A stretch of 64,000 nt of DNA from the NCBI RefSeq assembly GCF_964036645.1, contig NZ_OZ038525.1:4654001-4718000 (forward strand), given 5' to 3'. The notes under the pieces are model-generated. The model was not told where the DNA came from. It made no database searches and saw nothing but the letters and a program-made list of their open reading frames with translations. The stretch comes from Tenacibaculum sp. 190524A02b (GTDB lineage Bacteria > Bacteroidota > Bacteroidia > Flavobacteriales > Flavobacteriaceae). A program made the position numbers and the translations under genes. This document shows positions 42,882 to 52,537 of the stretch, one piece after another (position 1 is the first letter of the stretch; each line of letters begins with the position of its first letter).

Positions 42882-44072
42882 TTAACTATTATATTGTTCT
42901 AAAGCTATTTTTAATATTTCAACACAACGTTTAAGGTCGGTTTTGTTTAAAACATAAGCAATACGTACTTGGTTTTTACCTTCACCTTTAGTAGAGTAGA
43001 ATCCACCAGCAGGAGCTACCATTACAGTTTCATTGTTATGATTAAATTTTTCTAAAATCCATTGAGCAAAGTCTTCAGAATTATCAACAGGAAGCTCCGC
43101 TATACAATAAAAAGCTCCTTTGGGATTAGCAACTCTAACACCTTCTATTTTTTGTAGTTCAGTAATTAGTGTGTTTCTGCGACCTTCGTATTCTTCTATT
43201 ACTTCATCAAAATAACTTTGAGGAGTGTCTAAAGCTGCTTCACTTGCTAATAAAGCATAAGTAGGAGGGCTTAAACGAGCTTGAGCAAATTTAATAGCTG
43301 TATTAATAAACTCTTCGTTTTTTGATACAATACATCCTATTCTTGCACCACACATACTATAACGTTTAGAAACAGAATCAATCATAATTGCATTTTGCTC
43401 TAAACCTTCTAATGCCATAACAGAATTGTGCTTTTCACCGTCGTAGGTGAATTCACGATATACTTCATCAGCAATTAAAAATAAATCATGTTTAAGAACA
43501 ATTTGTTTTAATTTTTCAATTTCCTCTTTACTGTATAAATAACCTGTTGGGTTTCCAGGATTACAAATAAGTATGGCTTTTGTTTTATTGGTGATTAATT
43601 TTTCAAAATCTTCAATAGCAGGTAAAGCAAAGTTATCTTCTATTTTAGAAATTACAGGAACAACTTTAACGCCTGAAGCAGTTGAAAAACCATTGTAGTT
43701 AGCATAAAATGGTTCTGGAATGATGATTTCATCACCTGGGTCAGTAATACTACCTATAGTAAATAATAATGCTTCTGAACCACCTGTAGTAGCAATAATA
43801 TTATTAGCAGAAACATGAATGTCATTTTTACCGTAATAATTAGCTAGTTTTGTTCGGTATTCCTCAGAACCTTCAGACCTTGCATATGATAAAACTTCAA
43901 TAGCATTATTTTTAACAGCATCTAAAGCAACTTGAGGTGTTTTAATATCAGGTTGTCCAATGTTTAAATGAAAAACTTTAGTTCCATTTTTTTTAGCTGC
44001 CTCAGCATAAGGAACCAATTTTCTAATTGGTGATTGAGGCATAGAATTTCCTTTGGTAGAAATTGATGGCAT
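42882..44072 (-). CDS. PLP-dependent class I/II aminotransferase
   Basis: This 396-residue aspartate aminotransferase-fold enzyme has PEPFYANYNG, CNPGNPTGYLYS, ADEVYREFTYDG and the PLP-lysine motif DSVSKRYSMCGARIGC. It resembles Bacteroidota aspartate/aromatic aminotransferases; the amino-acid specificity cannot be read. It lies one base upstream of murB, which is a co-transcription link but not a pathway link. Confidence 0.88.
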   Translation of the reverse strand: MPSISTKGNSMPQSPIRKLVPYAEAAKKNGTKVFHLNIGQPDIKTPQVALDAVKNNAIEVLSYARSEGSEEYRTKLANYYGKNDIHVSANNIIATTGGSEALLFTIGSITDPGDEIIIPEPFYANYNGFSTASGVKVVPVISKIEDNFALPAIEDFEKLITNKTKAILICNPGNPTGYLYSKEEIEKLKQIVLKHDLFLIADEVYREFTYDGEKHNSVMALEGLEQNAIMIDSVSKRYSMCGARIGCIVSKNEEFINTAIKFAQARLSPPTYALLASEAALDTPQSYFDEVIEEYEGRRNTLITELQKIEGVRVANPKGAFYCIAELPVDNSEDFAQWILEKFNHNNETVMVAPAGGFYSTKGEGKNQVRIAYVLNKTDLKRCVEILKIALEQYNS

Positions 44073-44232
44073 TTTATATCAAATTAGTTGTTTGAACCGC
44101 AAATTTGCAAAATATTTTGATAAAATTAATTAGTTTAACAGGAAAAAATAAAGGTTAAAAAAATCATAAATTTCTAAAAATCTCAAAATATGGTTGTATA
44201 TTGAAAAGAAACTCGGCTAAAATCACATTTAT

Positions 44233-45573
44233 TTGAATAAAATATTACTCTACATCATGTTATGTGTTGCATTTTGTATGCAATCTCAATCAAAATTTAA
44301 TTTTTTAAAAGGCGTTCATAAGCAGGATGTTAGGTTTAAGATGGTAAATAACCTAATAGTTGTGCCAATTAATGTAAATGGGAAAGAGCTCTCATTTATC
44401 TTAGATACTGGTGTTAATAAAACTGTACTTTTTAATTTAACACAAAATGATAGTATAACCCTAAATAACAAGAGGAAAATTTTTATTAAAGGTTTAGGAG
44501 AAGGTGAGCCGGCAGAAGCAATTTTGTCTAGAGGAAATAGGTTTAGGATAGAAAATCTTTTAGGTACTAATCAAGAAGTGTTTGTTATTTTACATGATGA
44601 GTTTAATCTTTCTGCAAAAATGGGAGTAACTATTAATGGAATAATAGGTTATGATTTGTTGAAAGATGTGGTTTTGAAAATAAATTATACGAGTGAAAAA
44701 CTTACATTTTATAAACCAAGTAAATACAAAGAACCGCGTTGTCGTTCCTGTGAAAGATTAAAATTAGAATTTTATAAAAAGAAACCATATATAGATGTAG
44801 GAATTCAGGTTGATGAGGAAGGGAATTTTGTACCGGTTAAAATGTTGGTTGATTCTGGGGGAAGTGATGCTATGTGGTTGTTTGAAGGAAGCAATAGAGA
44901 AATCAAAACTCCTGAAAAATTTTTTGTAGATATATTAGGAGTGGGGTTAAGTGGGACTATTTATGGTAAAAGAAGTAGAATCAATACTCTTAAATTAGGA
45001 AAGTTTAAGATAAAAAAGCCTACAGTTTCTTTTTTAGATACTTTAGCAACTAAAGATGCTCGAAAGTTTGGTAAAAGGAATGGTAGTATTGGAGGAAATG
45101 TTTTAAGTCGTTTTAAAGTTTGGGTTGATTATCCTAATAAAAAAATAATGCTGAAAAAAAGTGGTTCTTTAACTGGGTTCTATTATAACATGAGTGGACT
45201 GCATGTTGTTCACGATGGACTAGAGTTAGTTAAATTACAAGGGAGTTCACTAGTAAGTAGCGTAGATAAAGATTCTTTTGGAGGAAATAGAGGAGCAACT
45301 ACTAAAAAAGTTATTTCGTTTGTTACTAGTTATAGTTATAAGTTTAGACCGTCATACAAAATAGAAAGTGTCGTAAAAGATTCGCCTGCTTTTAGAGCAG
45401 GAATTGAAAAAGATGATATTATTTTAAGTATTAATGGTAAACCTTTTTATGAGTATACATTGGAAACAATTACTTCCCTATTTCAATTAAAACCTAATAA
45501 AAAAATAAAAATGGTTGTAAAAAGAGGTATTGTAGAGCTAAAGTATGAGTTTAGATTAGAGCCTAGAATTTAA
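44233..45573 (+). CDS. Aspartyl protease family protein with PDZ domain (TTG start)
   Basis: The 446-residue exported protein has a signal peptide (about 1-20), two retropepsin-like half-sites (LDTGVNKTVLF around residue 57 and VDSGGSDAMWLF around 212) and a C-terminal PDZ domain (about 370-446: VVKDSPAFRAGIEKDDIILSINGKPF). The start is TTG at 44233: the n-region and hydrophobic core follow directly. The first ATG is eight codons in and would cut the n-region. It ends overlapping by four bases the convergent hypothetical gene. Confidence 0.82.
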   Translation: MNKILLYIMLCVAFCMQSQSKFNFLKGVHKQDVRFKMVNNLIVVPINVNGKELSFILDTGVNKTVLFNLTQNDSITLNNKRKIFIKGLGEGEPAEAILSRGNRFRIENLLGTNQEVFVILHDEFNLSAKMGVTINGIIGYDLLKDVVLKINYTSEKLTFYKPSKYKEPRCRSCERLKLEFYKKKPYIDVGIQVDEEGNFVPVKMLVDSGGSDAMWLFEGSNREIKTPEKFFVDILGVGLSGTIYGKRSRINTLKLGKFKIKKPTVSFLDTLATKDARKFGKRNGSIGGNVLSRFKVWVDYPNKKIMLKKSGSLTGFYYNMSGLHVVHDGLELVKLQGSSLVSSVDKDSFGGNRGATTKKVISFVTSYSYKFRPSYKIESVVKDSPAFRAGIEKDDIILSINGKPFYEYTLETITSLFQLKPNKKIKMVVKRGIVELKYEFRLEPRI

Positions 45574-46256
45574 TTATAACCTTTTACATTTCCCATGTCT
45601 AGAGTTCCTATAGGAAGTTTGTGTGTAGAGGGTAATAAAGCACCAGATTTTGTCTTTACCCATTCGTTCCAAGAGGCTTCAATACCACCAATAGGAATGA
45701 TTGATACCCACATTTTATAACTGATAGGCATTCCGTTTTTGTCTAAAATCCATAAATAAGAATCTCCTGGGGTTGAACCACCAGAAGTATAGGTAACTAA
45801 TAAGGCTTTTTGGTTGTCGTAATCTATGATACTTCTCTTAATTCCCTTATCAAAAATTTTATAAGGAGCCACTAACCAAAAACTATCGTTGTTGAAGTAG
45901 TTAATAGCTTTTTTTAGTATTTCAGGATTGTCAGTTAACTTTTGATTAATAAAAACTTCACTATTCTTTTGTTGTTTAGTATGTATAAGAACTTTATAAT
46001 TATCCCATGTTATAGTAACAATATTTTGTACTTTATCCCATTTGTAAAAATGCTTGTTTCTAAAACTCCACTCTAAATAACGAGTATTTTTATAAGCTTC
46101 AAAATTAAGAGCAGTTAACATTTTATTGGCTAAAATGTCTGCTTCTTGACCTTGTGTTCCTATAGGTAGCTTTTCATTTTTAGTATAAATAAAGATGGCT
46201 AATAATAAAAAAACAATTACTATTATGCTTAGCAGTATTTTAATGAGTTTTTTCAA
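45570..46256 (-). CDS. Membrane-anchored protein of unknown function
   Basis: I do not recognise a named family. The 228-residue protein has an N-terminal membrane helix (about 5-27) and then a soluble domain with Trp- and Tyr-rich strands (YLEWSFRNKHFYKWDK, VTITWDNYKVLIHT, FWLVAPYKIFDKG, SYLWILDKNGMPISYKMWV). This reads like a beta-sandwich facing the periplasm. It is 15 bases downstream of a gene for another small membrane protein, probably in one operon. Confidence 0.6.
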   Translation of the reverse strand: MKKLIKILLSIIVIVFLLLAIFIYTKNEKLPIGTQGQEADILANKMLTALNFEAYKNTRYLEWSFRNKHFYKWDKVQNIVTITWDNYKVLIHTKQQKNSEVFINQKLTDNPEILKKAINYFNNDSFWLVAPYKIFDKGIKRSIIDYDNQKALLVTYTSGGSTPGDSYLWILDKNGMPISYKMWVSIIPIGGIEASWNEWVKTKSGALLPSTHKLPIGTLDMGNVKGYN

Positions 46257-46271
46257 AATAAAAACGTTATG

Positions 46272-46784
46272 TTAGATCAGTTTTTTTACATCCTGTTTTA
46301 AGATCGCTATAGCAGTTTCAATAGGGTTTTCTTCCTTACTGTAATCTATTAAAGTGTTTTCACGTAATTCTTTTGCGGTTTCTGATGTTTCAGCAACTTT
46401 CCTAAGCTTGGCAATTATAGCTAGCTTGGTAGCTAAAACAACTTTCCAAGAATCTTCTGATATGTATAATTGTTGTACTAAGTTGTGTTCAAACTCTTGT
46501 TCTATATTGGCTATTAAAAGCTGTAGGTAATTAGAAGTTTCATTACCAATAGGATTTACTCGTATTAATAGTTTTGTAGGATTTATACGTTCACAAAATA
46601 AAAGTAAGCGTTCGTATGCTTGGAGTTTAATAGGCAAACTATCTTTCTTTTTTTGAACTAAAGCGTTGAATTTTTTTTCATTACTGTCTAAAGAAATAAA
46701 CTTACTAAGTATTAAATAGGCTACACCACCAGTAACCAAGGCTGGTAAAGCATAAGCAAAACCTTCAATGATTTTATCTTCCAT
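46272..46784 (-). CDS. Conserved membrane-anchored protein (DUF7935-like)
   Basis: The 170-residue protein has one N-terminal membrane segment (about 9-27: ALPALVTGGVAYLIL) and a helical cytoplasmic part with SLPIKLQAYERLLLFCERINP, YLQLLIANIEQEFEHNLVQQLY and a C-terminal VIAxL-type helix. It fits a Bacteroidota-restricted family of unknown function. It is the first gene of a two-gene minus-strand operon. The 196 bases upstream of it, to uvrD, show no gene. Confidence 0.65.
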   Translation of the reverse strand: MEDKIIEGFAYALPALVTGGVAYLILSKFISLDSNEKKFNALVQKKKDSLPIKLQAYERLLLFCERINPTKLLIRVNPIGNETSNYLQLLIANIEQEFEHNLVQQLYISEDSWKVVLATKLAIIAKLRKVAETSETAKELRENTLIDYSKEENPIETAIAILKQDVKKLI

Positions 46785-46980
46785 GATTATACATAATTAT
46801 AATTGCTAATATACAAGTCTTGTAGAACATTTCACAAGTAAAAAAACGGATAAAACATAAGTTTAGTGCAGCAAAAAGTAATGAGGAACAAGGATGTGAA
46901 TAAAAAAGTGCAATGATATTTTATAAAACCTAAAAGAATGGTTAATTTTCCGTTTTTAAATTCTTTCAATTTATTTTTCT

Positions 46981-49311
46981 TTGGATACTTATTTAGAGCA
47001 ACTTAACGAACCACAAAGAGCGGCTGTTTTACAAAAAGATGGACCGATGATTATTATAGCAGGAGCAGGATCAGGGAAAACAAGAGTGTTGACCTATAGA
47101 ATTGCTCATTTAATGCAGCAAGGGGTCGATTCATTTAATATTTTATCATTAACATTTACCAATAAAGCGGCACGTGAAATGAAAGAACGTATTGGAAGTG
47201 TTGTAGGTTATGGTGAAGCAAAAAACTTATGGATGGGAACATTTCATTCTGTTTTTGCTAGGATTTTAAGGTCAGAAGCAGATAAGTTGGGGTATCCATC
47301 TAACTTTACAATTTATGATACGCAAGATGCTGTCCGTTTAATTACAGCTATTATAAAAGAAATGCGTTTAGATAAAGATAGGTACAAACCGAAACAAATT
47401 TTAAGTAGAATATCCTCTTTTAAAAATAGTTTAATTACTGTTAGAGCTTACTTTAATAATTCAGATTTACAAGAAGCAGACCTACAAGCCAGTCGTCCAA
47501 AAGTAGGGGATATTTATAAAGAATATGTGGATAGATGTTTCAAATCTGGCGCAATGGATTTTGATGATTTATTGTTGAGAACAAATGAGTTGTTAGCTCG
47601 TTTTCCAGATGTATTAGCAAAATATCAAGATCGATTTAGGTACATAATGGTAGATGAGTATCAAGATACCAACCATTCACAGTATTTAATAGTGAGAGCA
47701 TTAGCTGATAGATTTCAAAATATTTGTGTGGTTGGTGATGATTCTCAAAGTATTTATAGTTTCCGTGGAGCTAATATTAATAATATTTTAAATTTTCAAC
47801 GAGATTATTCAGATGCGAAAACATTTAAGCTTGAGCAAAATTATAGATCAACTTCTAATATCGTAGAGGCTGCTAATAGTGTTATTGATAAGAATAAAGT
47901 TAAATTAGATAAAGAGGTATGGACAGCTAATGATTCTGGAGAGAAGATTAAGGTAATGCGTTCTATTTCTGATGGAGAAGAAGGAAGGTTTGTAGCACAA
48001 TCTATTTGGGAAAACCAAATGAATCATCAGTTAACGAATAATGATTTTGCCATTTTATATAGGACTAATGCACAATCTAGGGCTATAGAAGATGCATTGC
48101 GTAAAAAAGATATAAAGTATAAAATTTATGGGGGGATTTCTTTTTATCAACGTAAAGAGATAAAAGATTTACTTTCTTATTTAAGAATGTTAATCAATCC
48201 AAATGATGAAGAAGCTTTAAAAAGGATTATAAACTATCCAGCAAGAGGAATTGGAGCAACTACAGTTGATAAATTGACGATTGCTGCTAATCATTATAAT
48301 AAATCAATTTTTGATATTATTAAGCATCTGGATAAGGTTGATATTAAATTGAATTCATCTACTAAAAACAAGTTAGAAAACTTTAAGGTGATGATTCAAA
48401 GATTTCAAGTAGAAGCGCAAACCAAGAATGCTTTTGAAGTAGCCGATTTAGTAGTGAAACAAACACAATTGGTAAGAGATTTACAAAAAGATGGAACGCC
48501 TGAAGGGATAAATAAAGTAGAGAATGTTCAAGAATTATTGAACGGTATTAAAGATTTTATTACAGATAAAATAGAAACAGGAGAAGATGCATCCTTAACA
48601 GCATTTTTAGAAGATGTAGCTTTGGCTACCGATTTTGATAGTGAAAAAGATGATACACCAAGAGTATCTTTAATGACGATTCATTTATCAAAAGGATTGG
48701 AATATCCATACGTTTATATTGTTGGCTTGGAAGAAAATTTATTTCCTTCAGCTATGAGTATGAATACACGAAATGAATTAGAAGAGGAACGTAGACTGTT
48801 TTATGTGGCCTTAACAAGGGCTGAAAAAGTTGCCTATTTAACCTATGCACAGACAAGATATAGGTGGGGGAAGTTAACTGATGGAGAACCAAGTCGCTTT
48901 CTTGAAGAAATAGATGATCAATTCCTTGAATATTTAGCACCAAAAGTTCCTGAATCATCTGTTAATAGGTTTGTTGATGCTAGTATGTTTGAAGATGATT
49001 CACCATCTAAGTTTCGTTTTCAAAAACCTATACAAAAGAAAAGAAAAGAATTTCTATCTAAAAAGGATAAAGGAACTACGTTACCAACTAAAGGAAGGTT
49101 AAAAAAAGTGTCAGAAGCATCTACTAATAATACAAATCTTTTTGATGGAGAAATAGTGGTAGGTAATGTAGTAGAACATAATCGTTTTGGTAAAGGTAAA
49201 GTGTTGTCTTTAGAAGGGAAAGGGCCAAATAAAAAAGCAGAAATAGAATTTGGAACAATAGGTAAAAAGAAGTTATTGTTGCAATTTGCGAAACTCAAAG
49301 TTATCGGGTAA
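46981..49311 (+). CDS. UvrD/PcrA-type 3'-5' DNA helicase (TTG start)
   Basis: This 776-residue superfamily 1 helicase has motif I GAGSGKT (about 28-34), motif Ia TFTNKAAREM, motif II DEYQDTN, motif III GDDSQSIYSFRGA, motif IV QNYRST, motif V TIHLSKGLEYPYV and motif VI VALTRA. Length and the C-terminal FGKGKVLSLEGKG (Tudor-like RNAP-binding) domain match PcrA/UvrD. The TTG at 46981 is used since MDTYLEQLNEPQRAAV is the conserved beginning and no upstream in-frame ATG fits. Confidence 0.93.
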   Translation: MDTYLEQLNEPQRAAVLQKDGPMIIIAGAGSGKTRVLTYRIAHLMQQGVDSFNILSLTFTNKAAREMKERIGSVVGYGEAKNLWMGTFHSVFARILRSEADKLGYPSNFTIYDTQDAVRLITAIIKEMRLDKDRYKPKQILSRISSFKNSLITVRAYFNNSDLQEADLQASRPKVGDIYKEYVDRCFKSGAMDFDDLLLRTNELLARFPDVLAKYQDRFRYIMVDEYQDTNHSQYLIVRALADRFQNICVVGDDSQSIYSFRGANINNILNFQRDYSDAKTFKLEQNYRSTSNIVEAANSVIDKNKVKLDKEVWTANDSGEKIKVMRSISDGEEGRFVAQSIWENQMNHQLTNNDFAILYRTNAQSRAIEDALRKKDIKYKIYGGISFYQRKEIKDLLSYLRMLINPNDEEALKRIINYPARGIGATTVDKLTIAANHYNKSIFDIIKHLDKVDIKLNSSTKNKLENFKVMIQRFQVEAQTKNAFEVADLVVKQTQLVRDLQKDGTPEGINKVENVQELLNGIKDFITDKIETGEDASLTAFLEDVALATDFDSEKDDTPRVSLMTIHLSKGLEYPYVYIVGLEENLFPSAMSMNTRNELEEERRLFYVALTRAEKVAYLTYAQTRYRWGKLTDGEPSRFLEEIDDQFLEYLAPKVPESSVNRFVDASMFEDDSPSKFRFQKPIQKKRKEFLSKKDKGTTLPTKGRLKKVSEASTNNTNLFDGEIVVGNVVEHNRFGKGKVLSLEGKGPNKKAEIEFGTIGKKKLLLQFAKLKVIG

Positions 49312-49407
49312 CTTTAACTAAAATTATAAAACAAAAAATGTTTGTAAATAAGTAAGCTGTTTAATCCACATTAATTACCTATTTTGCATACATCTAAAAC
49401 TAGATAT

Positions 49408-50034
49408 ATGACGTTTGATTTAGAATACAATTCAGAGAGAGAGACATTAATTATTCCAGAATATGGAAGACATATACAAAAATTAGTAAACCATTGTTTG
49501 GCGTTGGAGGAGAAAGAGGAAAGAAATAAAATGGCAAAAGCAATTATAGATGTAATGGGGAATTTACAGCCTCATTTAAGGGATGTCCCTGATTTTAAGC
49601 ATAAGTTATGGGATCAATTACATATAATGGCTGATTTTAAGTTAGATGTAGATTCTCCTTATGAAACACCATCAAAAGAAGAGTTAACGGAAAAACCAAC
49701 AAAGTTAGAGTATCCGAAATCTGCTTCTAAATATCGTTTTTATGGAACTAACATACAAACAATGATTGATGTTGCCTTAACATGGGATGATGGTGATATG
49801 AAAGAAGCGTTGGTTTTTACAATAGCTAATCATATGAAAAAATGTTATTTAAATTGGAATAAAGATACTGTAGAAGATGCTGTGATTTTTGATCATTTAT
49901 TTGAATTGTCTGAAGGAAAACTTAATCTTAGAAACACAGAAGAAGAGTTAACTGAAAGTAAAAATTTATTGAGAAAAAGAAATACTCAAGGTCAAAAAGG
50001 AAAAACTACCAATAAAAAACACAGAAAAAAATAA
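49408..50034 (+). CDS. DUF4290 family protein
   Basis: The 208-residue protein with MTFDLEYNSERETLIIPEYGRHIQKLV matches the DUF4290 family of Bacteroidota, of unknown function. It has a PHLRDVPDFKHKLWDQLHIMADF segment, a helical middle part and a basic tail (residues 185-208 rich in Lys/Arg). The ATG at 49408 is preferred over a TTG eight codons upstream because it begins the conserved block. It abuts murA, whose ATG is the base after its stop codon, so it is probably tied to peptidoglycan synthesis by expression. Confidence 0.8.
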   Translation: MTFDLEYNSERETLIIPEYGRHIQKLVNHCLALEEKEERNKMAKAIIDVMGNLQPHLRDVPDFKHKLWDQLHIMADFKLDVDSPYETPSKEELTEKPTKLEYPKSASKYRFYGTNIQTMIDVALTWDDGDMKEALVFTIANHMKKCYLNWNKDTVEDAVIFDHLFELSEGKLNLRNTEEELTESKNLLRKRNTQGQKGKTTNKKHRKK

Positions 50035-51342
50035 ATGGCATCATTCAAAATAGAAGGAGGACATAAGTTAAATGGTACTATTACTCCTCAAGGGGCAAAA
50101 AATGAGGCGTTACAAGTTATTTGTGCGGTATTATTAACCCCAGAAAAAGTAATAATTAATAATATTCCTGATATTATTGATGTAAATAAATTGATATTTA
50201 TTTTAGGTGAATTAGGTGTAAAAACAGAAAAATTAGACGCTAATTCTTATAGTTTTCAAGCGGATGAAATCAATTTAAACTATTTAGAAAGTGCAGAATT
50301 CAAAAGAGATGGTAGTTCTTTAAGAGGCTCTATTATGATAGTTGGTCCTTTACTAGCTCGTTTTGGAAAAGGGTATATACCAAGACCAGGAGGAGATAAA
50401 ATAGGAAGGAGACGTTTAGATACACATTTTGAGGGTTTTATAAGTCTTGGGGCAAAATTCCGTTATAATCGTGAAGAGTATTTCTACGGTGTTGAAACCG
50501 ATTCAGGTTTAAAAGGAACTGATATGTTGTTAGATGAGGCGTCAGTTACAGGAACGGCAAACATTATAATGGCTGCTGTATTAGCAAAAGGAACAACAAC
50601 CATTTATAATGCGGCTTGTGAACCATACATTCAGCAATTATCAAAAATGTTGAATAGTATGGGAGCAAAAATAACAGGAGTTGGATCCAATTTGCTAACA
50701 ATTGAAGGAGTAAAAGAGTTAAAAGGATGTGAGCATAGAGTTTTACCTGATATGATTGAAATTGGTAGTTGGATTGGTATGGCAGCTATGACACGTTCTG
50801 AGTTAACTATTCAAAATGTAAGTTGGAAAGATCTTGGACAAATACCTAATGTATTTAGAAAGTTAGGTATTAAGTTAGAGAAAAGAGAAGATAATATATT
50901 TATTCCGTCACAAGATAGTTATGAAATTCAGAGTTATATTGATGGGTCTGTTTTAACAGTTGCTGATGCACCTTGGCCTGGTTTTACTCCGGATTTATTA
51001 AGTATTGTATTGGTAGTAGCTACTCAAGCTAAAGGAACGGTTTTAATCCATCAAAAAATGTTTGAGAGTAGGTTGTTCTTTGTAGATAAATTAATAGATA
51101 TGGGGGCTAAGGTTATACTTTGTGATCCTCATAGAGCTACTGTTATAGGACATGATTTTCAAAGTCAGTTAAAAGCTACAACGATGACTTCTCCTGACAT
51201 TAGGGCAGGTATATCTTTATTAATAGCTGCTTTATCGGCAAAAGGAACAAGTATTATTCATAATATTGAGCAAATTGACCGTGGATATGAAAATATTGAG
51301 GAGCGTTTAAGAGCAATTGGAGCGAGAATAGAAAGAATATAA
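50035..51342 (+). CDS. murA: UDP-N-acetylglucosamine 1-carboxyvinyltransferase (Asp variant)
   Basis: MurA transfers enolpyruvate from PEP to UDP-GlcNAc. The 435-residue sequence has GGHKLNGTITPQGAKNEAL at the start, DGSSLRGSIMIVGPLLARF and the loop RPGGDKIGRRRLDTH. The loop residue that is Cys115 in E. coli is Asp121 here, the form found in naturally fosfomycin-insensitive MurA. The rest (LTVADAPWPGFTPDL, SPDIRAGISLLIAAL) is canonical. Confidence 0.95.
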   Translation: MASFKIEGGHKLNGTITPQGAKNEALQVICAVLLTPEKVIINNIPDIIDVNKLIFILGELGVKTEKLDANSYSFQADEINLNYLESAEFKRDGSSLRGSIMIVGPLLARFGKGYIPRPGGDKIGRRRLDTHFEGFISLGAKFRYNREEYFYGVETDSGLKGTDMLLDEASVTGTANIIMAAVLAKGTTTIYNAACEPYIQQLSKMLNSMGAKITGVGSNLLTIEGVKELKGCEHRVLPDMIEIGSWIGMAAMTRSELTIQNVSWKDLGQIPNVFRKLGIKLEKREDNIFIPSQDSYEIQSYIDGSVLTVADAPWPGFTPDLLSIVLVVATQAKGTVLIHQKMFESRLFFVDKLIDMGAKVILCDPHRATVIGHDFQSQLKATTMTSPDIRAGISLLIAALSAKGTSIIHNIEQIDRGYENIEERLRAIGARIERI

Positions 51343-51581
51343 ATTAAAGGTTTTTATTTACTTATGAATAGCTTAAAAATGTCAGTTAAAATGCTTAAGG
51401 GGTAGTTTTAGAGGTATTTTATTATCAGAGTATTAGTTTTTTTGCTTTTTTCACGATAGCTATGTATTATATTACCTTATAGTTGTGTTTTTTTAACATT
51501 TTTGTTACTTTGTTATTTTAATGTTTTGGTATTCAGTGTTTAATGTTTAAATTTTGATGTGATTAACTCAAAATTTTTATT

Positions 51582-52472
51582 ATGAATAAAAAAATACTGT
51601 TTACATTGTATAGCATTGGTTTATTATTTTTTTCAACCAATTTAATAGCACAAATGTCACCGGCTTCTTTTTCAACTTTAACTAGTAATTCAGCGACTTT
51701 TACATGGGATGAGGTGTCTGGTGCTACATTATATGAACTTGTAGCAGGAAGTTATTTAAGTGATAGAAGATTTGCTTCAGGTCAAACTGATCAACTTTCG
51801 CACACTTTTAATAACCTACCAACTAATGGTGTTACATTATATGTTAGGCTTTGGTATAAAAAGGATGGTTCTTGGTCAAATGGAGGAGATTTTTTTTATA
51901 CCTGTGCAAATCTTGGAGGTGAGGAAAAAGCTAAAATAACTAGTCCAACGGTTGGTTCAGAAATTACAACTTCTACCCCAACTTTTACTTGGGGAGGAGG
52001 AACAGCCTCTGAATATGATTTGAAAGTTGGAGGAACATATAATAGTAGTTCTTATTATGTGTCTGGTGTAATAACAACAACTTCTCATAGTATCACGTCT
52101 TCAACAATACCTACGGATGGAAGTTCAACTATTTATGTAACTTTGTGGTCCAAAACACCTACTCATGGTTGGATTTATGACATGTATAAATATAATGATG
52201 CTTCATTATCAATAGAAGAAGTCAATACTTTTGAAAAGAAACCATATGCGTTTCCGTCTCCAGTAAGTAGTAATAAAGGAATGACTTTTAGGTTTGGAGA
52301 AAACTCAAAAAGAGTTGATATTTATAATGTTCTTGGGCAAAAAGTAAAATCTATTTTAGATGGAACAAAAGAAAATAATTACACTTACTTTAATATAGAT
52401 GAAGTGTCTTTAGTTAAAGGAACTTATTATGCAAAAAGCGGAAAAGAAACTGTTTCATTTTTAGTGAATTAA
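51582..52472 (+). CDS. Secreted T9SS-sorted protein with two FN3-like modules
   Basis: The 296-residue protein has a signal peptide (about 1-24). Two similar beta-sandwich modules (about 25-115 and 116-210) share SxTFTWxxxxxATLYxLxVGxxY patterns (SATFTWDEVSGATLYELVAG; TFTWGGGTASEYDLKVGG). The C-terminus (about 225-296) has SPVSSNKGMTFRF, VDIYNVLGQKVK and GTYYAKSGKETVSFLVN, the shape of a type A T9SS domain. No enzyme motif is present, so an adhesion or carbohydrate-binding role is possible. A 239-base gap upstream separates it from murA. Confidence 0.78.
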   Translation: MNKKILFTLYSIGLLFFSTNLIAQMSPASFSTLTSNSATFTWDEVSGATLYELVAGSYLSDRRFASGQTDQLSHTFNNLPTNGVTLYVRLWYKKDGSWSNGGDFFYTCANLGGEEKAKITSPTVGSEITTSTPTFTWGGGTASEYDLKVGGTYNSSSYYVSGVITTTSHSITSSTIPTDGSSTIYVTLWSKTPTHGWIYDMYKYNDASLSIEEVNTFEKKPYAFPSPVSSNKGMTFRFGENSKRVDIYNVLGQKVKSILDGTKENNYTYFNIDEVSLVKGTYYAKSGKETVSFLVN

Positions 52473-52490
52473 TCAAGGAAATAAAGCATA

Positions 52491-52519
52491 AAAAAACCGA
52501 GACATCTCTCGGTTTTTTT
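52491..52519. terminator. Bidirectional terminator
   Basis: AAAAAACCGAGA and TCTCGGTTTTTT pair around CATC, between the convergent T9SS gene and pckA. Confidence 0.9.
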
Positions 52520-52537
52520 ATGTATATATATTATAGT

